DNA of 64,000 bases. It comes from CAWUFC02 sp963921335. Lineage in GTDB: Bacteria > Pseudomonadota > Gammaproteobacteria > Pseudomonadales > Halieaceae. A model generated the notes under the pieces. It saw nothing but the letters and a program-made list of their open reading frames with translations. It did no database searches and was not told the DNA's origin. Below, one piece after another: positions 34,625-42,436 of the stretch. The stretch spans positions 372,001 to 436,000 of the forward strand of contig CAWUFC020000002.1 of assembly GCA_963921335.3 (NCBI GenBank). Reading direction: 5' to 3'. Within the stretch, counting starts at the first letter, position 1; every line of letters starts with the position of its first letter. Both the position numbers and the translations under genes were made by a program.

Positions 34625-34653
34625 AGCCTCCTCCCCAAAAACTGCTCAGTAAT

Positions 34654-34672
34654 TATTCTATTTTTCAGAATA
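34654..34672. promoter_or_regulatory. Candidate LysR operator between lysR gene and bdcA
   Basis: TATTCT (34654-34659) and AGAATA (34667-34672) form a perfect 6-bp inverted repeat with a 7-base centre, fitting the T-N11-A form bound by LysR proteins. It lies 29 bases before the regulator start. A weak promoter-like pair for bdcA, TTTATC and TAATCT with a 17-base spacer, is at 34693-34721. Confidence 0.5.
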
Positions 34673-34782
34673 GTTATTTCAATAATGGACTATTTATCTG
34701 TTTATTGGGAGCCCCTAATCTTATCCCAACGGTGAGGACATCGTTTCACTTCAACGAACAAGCAGAATTTGGAGACAACATC

Positions 34783-35496
34783 ATGAGCACATTTACAAAC
34801 AAAAACGCCCTGGTACTTGGGGGAAGTCGCGGCATCGGAGCAGCAATCGTCAGAAGGCTGACAGCCGACGGGGCCAATGTGGCGTTCACCTATGCGGGCT
34901 CTGCTGATGCAGCTAACTCACTTAGCGCCGATACGAAAGCTACCGCCAGCTGTGTCGACAGCGCAGACCGGGCTGCCCTTACGGGTTTTATTGCGCAACA
35001 GCAGGAGATCGATATTCTGGTGGTAAATGCCGGCACTCTGGTCATGGGTAACCCGCTGGACCTGGAGCCCGAAGCGATTGATCGCATGATTGATATCAAC
35101 GTCCGTGCGCCCTACCACGCCGCCGTGGAGGCTGCACGCATGATGCGCGATGGTGGTCGCATTATTGTGATTGGCTCTGTCAATGCAGACCGCATGCCTA
35201 TGAGCGGAGGCGCGGCCTATGCCTTGACGAAATCAGCGATGCAGGGGTTGGTACGAGGGCTTGCCAGGGATCTTGGCGAGCGCAATATCACCGTCAACAA
35301 CATACAACCCGGGCCGGTGGATACTGAAATGAACCCTGCCGATGGCCCGATGCGTGACGTCATGCACAGCTTTCTGGCCATCAAAAGGCATGCGCAAAGC
35401 GACGAGATTGCAGGCCTGGTGGCATTTCTGGCTGGCCCCGAAGCCAGCTACATGACCGGTGCTTCACATACGATCGATGGAGGATTCGGTGCGTGA
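34783..35496 (+). CDS. bdcA: SDR oxidoreductase, BdcA-like
   Basis: This 237-residue SDR is close to E. coli BdcA throughout: LGGSRGIGAAIVRRL, VAFTYAGSADAA, DILVVNAG, IIVIGSVNADRMP, YALTKSA, GPMRDVMHSFLAIKRH, ASYMTGASHTIDGGFGA. BdcA is reported to bind cyclic di-GMP and promote biofilm dispersal; its enzyme substrate is unknown. The ATG at 34783 has GGAG eight bases upstream; an earlier in-frame ATG adds residues with no family match. In E. coli the neighbour regulator is TetR-type (bdcR), while here it is LysR-type. Confidence 0.88.
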   Translation: MSTFTNKNALVLGGSRGIGAAIVRRLTADGANVAFTYAGSADAANSLSADTKATASCVDSADRAALTGFIAQQQEIDILVVNAGTLVMGNPLDLEPEAIDRMIDINVRAPYHAAVEAARMMRDGGRIIVIGSVNADRMPMSGGAAYALTKSAMQGLVRGLARDLGERNITVNNIQPGPVDTEMNPADGPMRDVMHSFLAIKRHAQSDEIAGLVAFLAGPEASYMTGASHTIDGGFGA

Positions 35497-35506
35497 GCGC
35501 ACCGAA
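35485..35506. terminator. Hairpin across the bdcA stop codon
   Basis: TTCGGTGCG (35485-35493) pairs perfectly with CGCACCGAA (35498-35506); the TGA stop of bdcA lies in the 4-base loop. No T run follows, so this is more likely an attenuating or mRNA-stabilising hairpin between bdcA and azoR than a full terminator. Confidence 0.45.
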
Positions 35507-35544
35507 TTCCCTAAACATATCCGCATAAGGTCAGGAGAAAGTTC

Positions 35545-36153
35545 ATGAGACATACCATTTTACGTATCGATGCCAGCATGCGCAGAGAAGGCTCCTATAG
35601 TCGTAAACTGGCTGACCGACTGGTTGACCAACTCACTAGCGATCGCGAAGCCGTTCTGATTAATCGCGATTTATCGAGAGGCGTGGGCTTAATCAATGAA
35701 GCCTGGATTGAGGCGAACAGCACCGTCCGGGCACAACGAAGCCAAGAGATGAAAGCCGTGCTGGCTGAATCGGATGCTTTGGTCTCAGAGCTGCGAAGCG
35801 CCGATACGCTGGTACTGGCCGCACCGATCTACAACTTCGGTGTACCTGCAGCACTCAAAGCCTGGATAGATCAGATTTGCCGCGCGAGAGAAACATTCCG
35901 TTATGGGGATAATGGCCCCGAGGGTCTGCTGAAAGACAAACAGGCCTTCGTGATTGTCACCTCTGGCGGAACGGCCATGCACAGTGACATCGACTTCGCC
36001 TCGTCCTATCTGCGGCACATTTTGGGCTTTATCGGTATCGAAGATGTGGCATTCATTGGCGCCGACCAGCTGGGCCGCGACACTGAGGCGGCGTTGGCGA
36101 GGGCTGTAGAAGCAATTCAGGGCATCAAATCCGAAAAACAACCATGCACATAG
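35545..36153 (+). CDS. azoR: FMN-dependent NADH-azoreductase
   Basis: This 202-residue flavodoxin-fold enzyme of the AzoR/AcpD family has RIDASMRREGSYSRKLAD at the N-terminus (the FMN phosphate loop), APIYNFGVPAALKAWIDQ around residue 92, and RYGDNGPEGLL followed by VTSGG. Such enzymes reduce quinones and azo dyes using NADH and protect against thiol-reactive quinones. The ATG has AGGAG eight bases upstream. It follows bdcA with a 48-base gap, so the two form a unit under the LysR regulator. Confidence 0.93.
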   Translation: MRHTILRIDASMRREGSYSRKLADRLVDQLTSDREAVLINRDLSRGVGLINEAWIEANSTVRAQRSQEMKAVLAESDALVSELRSADTLVLAAPIYNFGVPAALKAWIDQICRARETFRYGDNGPEGLLKDKQAFVIVTSGGTAMHSDIDFASSYLRHILGFIGIEDVAFIGADQLGRDTEAALARAVEAIQGIKSEKQPCT

Positions 36154-36505
36154 CGAAACCGCTGTTTGCAATAATATTCTAGGTCCTTGAGGCTATACTC
36201 TGTGCCTTTCCTCCTAGATTAATACATGAAAGCTAACTCCAACAAAGTCGGCTTCGTCTCCCTCTGCCTCCGCAGAGTGCCTTAACATATACTCACAGAA
36301 TTCACCATAAACACCCGAGCGAGCTTGGTATTCGCTTCTGACTCGTTCACACAACTACTCAGTTGAAGTTCTGTTTCCTCCCACGACAAGTGCGACAAGT
36401 GTCTGTACATTGAACATTGCTGTTTTACACAGGGAACTCAGAGTTTCAAGCGCCTCAAAAGCGCCCGGTATCATTGCCACCTCCCATCTGGTGGTTATGC
36501 CGAGT
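36154..36505. other. Gene-poor scar region
   Basis: There is no intact gene in this stretch. It holds a decayed copy of the rimO promoter and start (36186-36285), then about 220 bases without recognisable signal that adjoin the truncated amidohydrolase on the minus strand. Confidence 0.6.
36186..36285 (+). pseudogene. Relic of rimO promoter and first codons
   Basis: The bases before and after the ATG at 36226 match the 5' end of the intact rimO gene at 37464. Shared blocks are CTATACT about 32 bases before the ATG, a CTAGA block, and 24 of 25 bases across CAACAAAGTCGGCTTYGTCTCCCTC. The frame reads MKANSNKVGFVSLC and then leaves the rimO sequence, ending in TAA at 36283-36285. RimO itself begins with a very similar stretch. 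The relic lies in the same direction, about 1.2 kb before the intact gene, and must be a leftover of a second rimO copy. Confidence 0.8.
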
Positions 36506-36745
36506 TCAGAAATGTACTCCAGCACCGGCGTTATCGCCCACGCAAACAAACTTGTTACCTGCTATCGCCAGTGCTTCAGCAATGCGCATTTCATCAGCAG
36601 CGGTATAAACGTTGGCGTTGGTTATGAGAATCTCGGCAGCGCTCTCTACAGCGACGTCGCTTAGCTGATTACAGGCTGATGCAGCCAAACCAATAGAATT
36701 TGCCAGGAAGGTGGACAAAACTGAGCGTTGTATTGTGAACACCAC
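36506..36745 (-). pseudogene. Truncated amidohydrolase lipoprotein (N-terminal fragment)
   Basis: This reading frame of 79 residues has a lipoprotein-type signal (LAASAC), followed by ILITNANVYTAADEMRIAEALAIAGNKF and VGDNAGA (shown in parts), the first beta-sandwich strands of YtcJ-like metal-dependent amidohydrolases. Such proteins have about 550-600 residues; the metal-binding HxH and the rest of the barrel are missing. It follows the membrane-anchored gene at 36768 by 22 bases, as if in one operon. It is broken by a deletion or stop soon after the first 80 codons. Confidence 0.6.
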
Positions 36746-36767
36746 GGAGTTGTCGGCGTGAAGGTGG

Positions 36768-37259
36768 CTATTCTATAAGAGACACTTCGCCGTGTACCTC
36801 TACCCAGAGTTCAAGCAATCTCTGCTTCCATGCAGGGCTACCACCTGTTCCTCTAAGCGTCGTCATCCAGGCTTCATAATGTCCAGGGTCAGCCATTTCC
36901 TCTTTGATGGACTCCTCACTAGCTTCCCACTCCCCAGCAAGAGCAAGGCCCATTTCGTCTAGCAGCCAGTTGTTATGTCGAATATTCATTGCGTATCGGT
37001 GCACAAGATCGAGGGCCCGTCTCTCCTCCCATGTTAGCTCACCGCCAGCGCCCGCTAGCTTCTTCTGTGCGCTGAAGTAATGCTCTTGCTCAAGCAGTGA
37101 AAGAAATAGCTCTCCAATTCCGTAGCTTTGTGAAATGTTTAGCTCCGCGATCGCCAGGTCTCTGCTCTGTTTGAGCTCATACGCCACAAAGCCCAGAGAA
37201 ACGATGACACCGATTGCAGCGAACATCTGAGCAACGAACTGATAAGTCGGCTTCACCAT
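36768..37259 (-). CDS. Membrane-anchored protein of unknown function, copy 2
   Basis: This 163-residue protein has an N-terminal membrane helix (about 8-27, QMFAAIGVIVSLGFVAYEL), followed by KQSRDLAIAELN and a helical soluble part ending WKQRLLELWVEVHGE. It resembles the 148-residue protein at 28707-29153 in layout and in the segment just after the helix. No catalytic motif is visible. Its gene leads into the truncated amidohydrolase on the same strand and is divergent from rimO. Confidence 0.7.
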   Translation of the reverse strand: MVKPTYQFVAQMFAAIGVIVSLGFVAYELKQSRDLAIAELNISQSYGIGELFLSLLEQEHYFSAQKKLAGAGGELTWEERRALDLVHRYAMNIRHNNWLLDEMGLALAGEWEASEESIKEEMADPGHYEAWMTTLRGTGGSPAWKQRLLELWVEVHGEVSLIE

Positions 37260-37463
37260 GATCTGTCCTTGTTGTAGGTGTGCCAGCTAAGAATAGACGC
37301 AAGGCCACTATTAGGCGAAATCGAACCATCGGACAGTTAACCCATAACAGAGCAGAAAAGTGCTCACAGCAACATCAAGTCGCAGCACAGTATGTAGGCA
37401 TATTTTTATGAATGTTGCCCGGCACTTGTCTATACTGCGCGCTTTTCCAGCTAGACTACTTCT
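37260..37463. promoter_or_regulatory. Divergent promoter region before rimO
   Basis: These 204 bases carry the starts of two units. TATACT at 37431-37436 is a good -10 hexamer for rimO, 27 bases before its ATG, and is conserved in the relic copy at 36194-36199. No good -35 hexamer is seen at the right distance. Confidence 0.4.
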
Positions 37464-38810
37464 ATGAGTATCACTTCGAACAAAGTCGGCTTTGTCTCCC
37501 TCGGCTGCCCCAAAGCTCTGGTGGACTCAGAGCGCATCCTGACCCAGCTGAAATTGGACGGCTATGACATTGTGCCCTCTTACGAGGATGCGGATGTGGT
37601 GGTAGTCAATACCTGTGGTTTTATCGACAGCGCCAAGCAGGAATCCCTGGATGCCATTGGCGAGGCTCTGCATGAAAACGGCAAGGTCATTGTGACAGGC
37701 TGCATGGGCAAGGATGCTCAGGAGATTACCAAAGTGCATCCTGACGTGCTGGCAGTGAGCGGGCCACAGGCTTATGAAGAGGTGGTGGGCGCGGTGCACG
37801 AGTTTGTGCCGCCGGTGTTGGAACACAACCCGCACATCGACCTGGTGCCTCCCCAGGGTGTCAAACTTACCCCCCGCCACTATGCCTATCTGAAAATATC
37901 GGAGGGCTGCAATCACAGTTGCAGCTTCTGCATTATTCCCGACCTGCGCGGCAAGCTGGTGAGCCGGCCCATTGGTAACGTGCTTGAAGAGGCTGAGCGA
38001 CTAGTAAGGGCTGGTGTGCGTGAACTGCTGGTGATCTCCCAGGACACCAGTGCCTATGGCGTGGATGTAAAGTACAAAACCGACTTCTGGAATGGTCGCC
38101 CCATCAAGACCCGTATGCAGGAGTTGTGCGAAACATTGGCTGAGTTCGGCATCTGGGTGCGACTGCACTACGTGTACCCGTACCCCCACGTCGACAATGT
38201 GATTCCGCTGATGGCCGAGGGGAAGATCATGCCTTACCTCGACATCCCTTTTCAGCACGGCAGCCCCCGGGTGCTTAAAGACATGAAACGCCCAGCCGCG
38301 GCGGAAAACACCCTTGAACGTATTCGCACCTGGCGCGAGATCTGCCCGGAAATTACCCTTCGCTCTACTTTTATCGTGGGCTTCCCCGGCGAAACGGACG
38401 AGGACTTCGAGGTACTGCTGGATTTTCTTGACGAAGCCCAGCTGGATCGAGTCGGCTGTTTCCAGTATTCACCTGTTGAAGGCGCCCGCGCCAACGCCCT
38501 GCCCAATCATGTGCCGGCGGAGCTAATGCAAGAGCGCTGGGAACGCTTTATGGAGAAGCAGCAGGCGATCAGCACTGCCAAACTGCAGGCCAAGGTTGGC
38601 AAGACTATTGAGATCCTGATCGATGAAGTTCACCCGGAGGGCAGCATTGGCCGCTCCATGGCGGACGCTCCCGAGATTGATGGCAAGGTCTACCTGGATG
38701 GTATTACCGATCTGCAGCCCGGCGAATTTGTGGAAGCAGTTGTCGAAGCTGCCGATGAATATGATCTGTGGGCTGGGCCGCATCCGGCTGGGCCGGGCTC
38801 GGAGGGATGA
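37464..38810 (+). CDS. rimO: Ribosomal protein S12 methylthiotransferase
   Basis: This 448-residue radical SAM enzyme adds a methylthio group to Asp of ribosomal protein S12. It has an N-terminal UPF0004 domain with three cysteines (GCPKALVDSE, NTCGFI, GCMGKDA) for one cluster, the radical SAM motif CNHSCSFC at about residue 151, and a C-terminal TRAM domain (from about residue 375). SLGCPKALVDSE separates RimO from MiaB. The rsmE gene overlaps its stop by four bases. Confidence 0.97.
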   Translation: MSITSNKVGFVSLGCPKALVDSERILTQLKLDGYDIVPSYEDADVVVVNTCGFIDSAKQESLDAIGEALHENGKVIVTGCMGKDAQEITKVHPDVLAVSGPQAYEEVVGAVHEFVPPVLEHNPHIDLVPPQGVKLTPRHYAYLKISEGCNHSCSFCIIPDLRGKLVSRPIGNVLEEAERLVRAGVRELLVISQDTSAYGVDVKYKTDFWNGRPIKTRMQELCETLAEFGIWVRLHYVYPYPHVDNVIPLMAEGKIMPYLDIPFQHGSPRVLKDMKRPAAAENTLERIRTWREICPEITLRSTFIVGFPGETDEDFEVLLDFLDEAQLDRVGCFQYSPVEGARANALPNHVPAELMQERWERFMEKQQAISTAKLQAKVGKTIEILIDEVHPEGSIGRSMADAPEIDGKVYLDGITDLQPGEFVEAVVEAADEYDLWAGPHPAGPGSEG

Positions 38811-39511
38811 ACCTGATCCTATTCGATCACTCGGATCGCATAGACCCTCATCATATTCGACTAGCCGGGGACCGGCTCAGGCACGTTCAGCAAACCCTCA
38901 AATCCGAGCCCGGCGATGTACTCCGTGTCGGTGAAATTGGCGGCCTGATCGGCAGCGGAATCATACTGGAGCAGAGCAACGATCATGTGACCCTCGCGGT
39001 TGATCTCAACGAAACACCACCTGAAAAACTGCCAATACGCCTGTTTCTGGCCCTGCCCAGGCCAAAGCAGTTGCGCCGTATCCTGCGCACTGTGGCAGAG
39101 ATGGGGGCAGCGGAGCTGCACCTGATCAATAGCTACCGGGTTGAAAAAAGCTACTGGCATACGCCGGCCCTGGAATCAGAGGCGGTACGAGACTACTTTC
39201 TGCAGGGGCTCAGTCAGGCACGGGACACCGTTATGCCCGCGCTGCATCTGCACAAGCGCTTTAAGCCTTTTGTCGAGGATGATTTACCAGGTCTGATAGC
39301 CGGCCAGCGCTCGCTGGTAGCCCATCCGGGTGATCATGCTGCGTTCCAGCCCGACTCAGACTTTACTAATCTATTTGTCGGGCCGGAGGGCGGATTCATT
39401 CCATTCGAGATTGAAAAGCTCCAGGCCGCTGGCTGCGCGCCTGTTAGCCTCGGGGCGCGCATTCTAAGAGTTGAGAACGCCGTCACCCACCTGCTGGGCC
39501 GATTTCTGTAA
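38807..39511 (+). CDS. rsmE: 16S rRNA (uracil(1498)-N3)-methyltransferase
   Basis: This 234-residue SPOUT-class enzyme has an N-terminal PUA-like part (HHIRLAGDRLRHVQQTL) and a C-terminal knot with FVGPEGGFIPFEIE and LGARILRVENAVTHLLG, the conserved SAM-binding trefoil. The ATG at 38807 overlaps the rimO stop; the longer frame adds residues from rimO's 3' end. Its last 48 bases overlap the convergent DUF4345 gene. Confidence 0.95.
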   Translation: MNLILFDHSDRIDPHHIRLAGDRLRHVQQTLKSEPGDVLRVGEIGGLIGSGIILEQSNDHVTLAVDLNETPPEKLPIRLFLALPRPKQLRRILRTVAEMGAAELHLINSYRVEKSYWHTPALESEAVRDYFLQGLSQARDTVMPALHLHKRFKPFVEDDLPGLIAGQRSLVAHPGDHAAFQPDSDFTNLFVGPEGGFIPFEIEKLQAAGCAPVSLGARILRVENAVTHLLGRFL

Positions 39512-39865
39512 CAGGATCGCGATAACCAGCGCCACGGCTTCAAAGCTCATCGCCAACACGTTGTAGCCACTGAATTCACCATGAGCCAGGCCCAGGCTAA
39601 CCCGAACCACCGCAAGCCCGGCAAACACGAATACCAGAGCCATCAATGCTCCAGCCTGAAAACGTGGCTGAAACACGGCCAGCAGGCACATCACGCCAAT
39701 AGACGTCTGCAGGCCTCCGTACATGGTTTGCAATTCAATAGTGCCTGTCATGGTCGTCGCTACAACACCAGCCCCACCTGCCAAAATGGAGGGATCTGCC
39801 AGGCAGTACAAGCCATAGGAAATAAACATCAGGGCGACAAAGCCCAGGAACAGTTTTATTTTCAT
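39464..39865 (-). CDS. DUF4345 membrane protein
   Basis: This 133-residue protein has four hydrophobic helices (about 4-24, 44-62, 70-90 and 104-124). FISYGLYCLADPSILA and ELQTMYGGLQTSIGVMCL match the DUF4345 pattern; function is unknown. The ATG at 39863-39865 overlaps the upstream small membrane gene by four bases; the longer frame belongs to that gene. Its 3' end lies antisense to the end of rsmE for 48 bases. Confidence 0.8.
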   Translation of the reverse strand: MKIKLFLGFVALMFISYGLYCLADPSILAGGAGVVATTMTGTIELQTMYGGLQTSIGVMCLLAVFQPRFQAGALMALVFVFAGLAVVRVSLGLAHGEFSGYNVLAMSFEAVALVIAILLQKSAQQVGDGVLNS

Positions 39866-40125
39866 AAGTCCAAATCCCGAATGTCCTGATCCATGATGAT
39901 TTTGTGCGCCACGCCAAACAAGAACACTTGTACAAAGTGTCCCCAGTAAGCGCCGGGAGCTTCGCGCATCTGACGCTGATACAGATAGCACTCCAGACTG
40001 TGGCCGAACACCAGCAGCACCAGTGCTGCCTGGCTGATTTGCGCCGGAATCGTCAGCGGCCGATTAAAAGCCACATAGCCGAGTATGCCGTACAGAATAA
40101 GCAGCCCCGCTTTAACCCACACCAT
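39862..40125 (-). CDS. Small membrane protein, DUF1145-like
   Basis: This 87-residue protein has two or three hydrophobic segments (about 3-22, 28-46 and 64-76). HSLECYLYQRQM and HFVQVFLFGVAH resemble the DUF1145 proteins of gammaproteobacteria, whose function is unknown. It is coupled by a four-base overlap to the DUF4345 gene, so the two probably form a unit. Confidence 0.65.
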   Translation of the reverse strand: MVWVKAGLLILYGILGYVAFNRPLTIPAQISQAALVLLVFGHSLECYLYQRQMREAPGAYWGHFVQVFLFGVAHKIIMDQDIRDLDL

Positions 40126-40206
40126 CGCTGTGCCCTCACTTTAGTATCCCCAGTCTGACCGCAACTGGCCGCTTAGGCAAATAAGCCGTTGGCGCTTTTC
40201 AAAACC

Positions 40207-40221
40207 ACGGTGTTGTACCGT
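40207..40221. promoter_or_regulatory. Inverted repeat before the 40297 gene
   Basis: ACGGT (40207-40211) and ACCGT (40217-40221) form a 5-bp inverted repeat with a 5-base centre in the 171-base divergent gap. It may be an operator; the evidence is weak. Confidence 0.2.
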
Positions 40222-40296
40222 TTGTGTTCCGTTTTCAGCATACATTCATCGCTCTTGCGATAGAATTCATCAAATCATCCTGCCTACCCTAATGAG

Positions 40297-41403
40297 ATGT
40301 GTATTTTGCGGCTCTTCCTGATCAGCTTATTGCTCTGCGCCCCCGTCATGGCGCAGGCAAGCGGTAGCATGGATACAGAACGAGCGCTCAATAGCAGAAT
40401 CGAGTCGATTGCCGATGCGCTTCAGGAGCCAGAGCCAGACAAACAGCTGTACTTCGAAATGGGCACTCTCTACTGGGCTAAGAGAGATCACGCCCGCCAT
40501 GCCCACGGCCGCAATGAACTGGCAAGGAAAGCCAGCCGATATTTTTCCAAGTATGCTTCATTTGACGAGCTGGGTGCGCGCAAAGCCATTGCCCTGTTCT
40601 GCATCGACCGCATCAGGCAGTCACAAGAAATAGGCATTAGCCCCAGCGACGACTTTATCGCCTGCTCCACCATGGTCTCACGGTATATCTCGCGTGATGG
40701 CAGAATGAGGCAGGACGACAACATGGACATCATCATTCGGGAGGCTATGGCCAATGAGGTGCTGTATGACATCAGTTACCGGTTTATAGGCTGGGAGTAT
40801 GATGAGCTACGCAGGCTCGGCAATGCACTGAAAGGCTCCACACTGGTATCTGTCACAGAGCCACTGTTCAATGAAGCACTAATCACCAATCTCGAATCCC
40901 GGCTTGGGCTCAACTATATCCACAAGACCCAACCCACAGAGGCAGGCACTTTTCGAGAGAGTTTTGTAGTGGCAGACAGCCTGGCGATGAGCAATTTGTC
41001 GCCGGCAAACCAGAAAAAACTGGAGGGCGTCTTCCAGCGGGCATTTACACATGCCGGCCTGGATGCAGGGCTGGGGCGCGAACTCATCGTAGCTGCCTGG
41101 CAGTCTCTGGGTGAGGCTAAGGCCGCCGTCATTGTCTACCACATCAGCACACAACGATTGCCCCTGGCGCTAAGCGATACGGCTTATAACAGCGAAACCG
41201 CTGTGCAATATTTCGACAAGGTGAGTTACAGCGATAAGGTGCTAGCGCTTAGCTTCGCAGACCACTTCATGGTGCCCCCGGACCTCAGAAAGCGGAGCTA
41301 CAGCCGTGGCCTGAGCATTGATAAGGGTGTCGTCATGGATGATTGCGAGCACACCGCAGCCATACCTCTGCGCTACGAGCTAAATCTCTGCACTAGCCGC
41401 TGA
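40297..41403 (+). CDS. Secreted protein of unknown function
   Basis: This 368-residue protein has a signal peptide (about 1-20, ending VMAQA). The mature part is mostly helical and charged, with a Cys pair at CIDR and FIACS and a final pair at DDCEH and NLCTS that may form disulfides. I recognise no domain. It would be periplasmic or secreted. It stands alone on the plus strand and its end overlaps the Cache-domain gene by 11 bases. Confidence 0.65.
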   Translation: MCILRLFLISLLLCAPVMAQASGSMDTERALNSRIESIADALQEPEPDKQLYFEMGTLYWAKRDHARHAHGRNELARKASRYFSKYASFDELGARKAIALFCIDRIRQSQEIGISPSDDFIACSTMVSRYISRDGRMRQDDNMDIIIREAMANEVLYDISYRFIGWEYDELRRLGNALKGSTLVSVTEPLFNEALITNLESRLGLNYIHKTQPTEAGTFRESFVVADSLAMSNLSPANQKKLEGVFQRAFTHAGLDAGLGRELIVAAWQSLGEAKAAVIVYHISTQRLPLALSDTAYNSETAVQYFDKVSYSDKVLALSFADHFMVPPDLRKRSYSRGLSIDKGVVMDDCEHTAAIPLRYELNLCTSR

Positions 41404-42436
41404 CACTGGCGATGAGTCGGGTCAGTAACACCACCAGCGCCAGCGTCACGACCGCCACCACAAATAGGGACCACTGCAGCTCCTGAAGGGGCTGCATGAT
41501 TTCGGCGTAATCTACTTTAACCACCATGCCGAGGTCGCCATAGGCTAAGGGCAGCCAGGACACCACGATAGGCACACCGCGATAGTCGAAAGACTTCCCT
41601 ACACCAGCCTCCCCTTTTAGCGCCCTCGATATGGGCAGAAGACCCGATGGATCATTAAAAAACTCGGGATCGAAAGCAGCCTCGGGAGCATGCCGCAAAG
41701 GCGTCACAGCCATCGGCTTTCCGTTCACCTGTGTCGCCAGTACCACCTCGCCAGTACTGCCCAGCTGAGCAAAATCAGCCGTTGCCATGGCCAGGCGATC
41801 AACAGAAAGCTCGATAGCAACTACCCCGATCTGCTCTCCTTCCGGAGTGTAAATACCGCTCGCCACGAAGGCCGCAGGCCTGTCTGAAGGCGCGTAATAA
41901 GAGAGCTTGCTGGTCTCGATTTGCCCGTAGCTGTTGATAGCCGCATAGACCTGACCAAGTCCTGTATCCTTTAAAGGACCGTCAATTACATTCTCACCAA
42001 AGTCAGATTGCCGCTTAAAGGAATATACAACCCGTCCTTCTGGGGTAATTAGAAAGAAGTCGTAGAAGTCACCTTCCAGCATGGCCGCACGGGCAGTCGT
42101 CACCATCGGATGTCGCCCCTTGCCACGAGGATGATTATCAAGCGTGCCATCCGCCTCCCGCTGAATATAATCACTGGATATGTTCACCCAGGCGTAGTTG
42201 CGTGCCAGCTGACGCACGGCCTGACGCGTATCCTCAAGATAGTCCTCTATCACATATCGTCGCTGTTCGGCGATTGCCTGCACGCGCAGCAAGGTCGACT
42301 TGGTCACCACGCGCTCAAAAATCATATAGCTGGATAGCCCCAGCACCACCATCGCAATAATCAGCACCAGGCTGAACATCATAATCAGCACACGCGGCGA
42401 AACCGCCTGTACAGAAATCTTGTCTTCAAAAACCAC
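41393..42436 (-). CDS. Cache-domain membrane sensor without output domain
   Basis: This 347-residue protein has a membrane helix at about 16-40, a large periplasmic region of about 280 residues, and a second helix at about 322-341, after which it ends in six residues. The periplasmic part has YDFFLITPEGRVVYSFKRQSDFGENV (shown in parts), GVVAIELSVDRL and VPIVVSWLPL, the dCache fold that binds small ligands in chemoreceptors and sensor kinases. No HAMP, signalling or enzyme domain follows. The GTG start directly follows the stop of the HAMP-like gene, with GGGGAGA seven bases upstream. Confidence 0.78.
   Translation of the reverse strand: MVFEDKISVQAVSPRVLIMMFSLVLIIAMVVLGLSSYMIFERVVTKSTLLRVQAIAEQRRYVIEDYLEDTRQAVRQLARNYAWVNISSDYIQREADGTLDNHPRGKGRHPMVTTARAAMLEGDFYDFFLITPEGRVVYSFKRQSDFGENVIDGPLKDTGLGQVYAAINSYGQIETSKLSYYAPSDRPAAFVASGIYTPEGEQIGVVAIELSVDRLAMATADFAQLGSTGEVVLATQVNGKPMAVTPLRHAPEAAFDPEFFNDPSGLLPISRALKGEAGVGKSFDYRGVPIVVSWLPLAYGDLGMVVKVDYAEIMQPLQELQWSLFVVAVVTLALVVLLTRLIASVSG

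Noticed and set aside
36355..36549. A 64-residue minus-strand frame downstream of the amidohydrolase fragment
   Set aside because: It overlaps the fragment in another frame and I see no amidohydrolase motif in it; it could be a frameshifted leftover but there is nothing to support a call.
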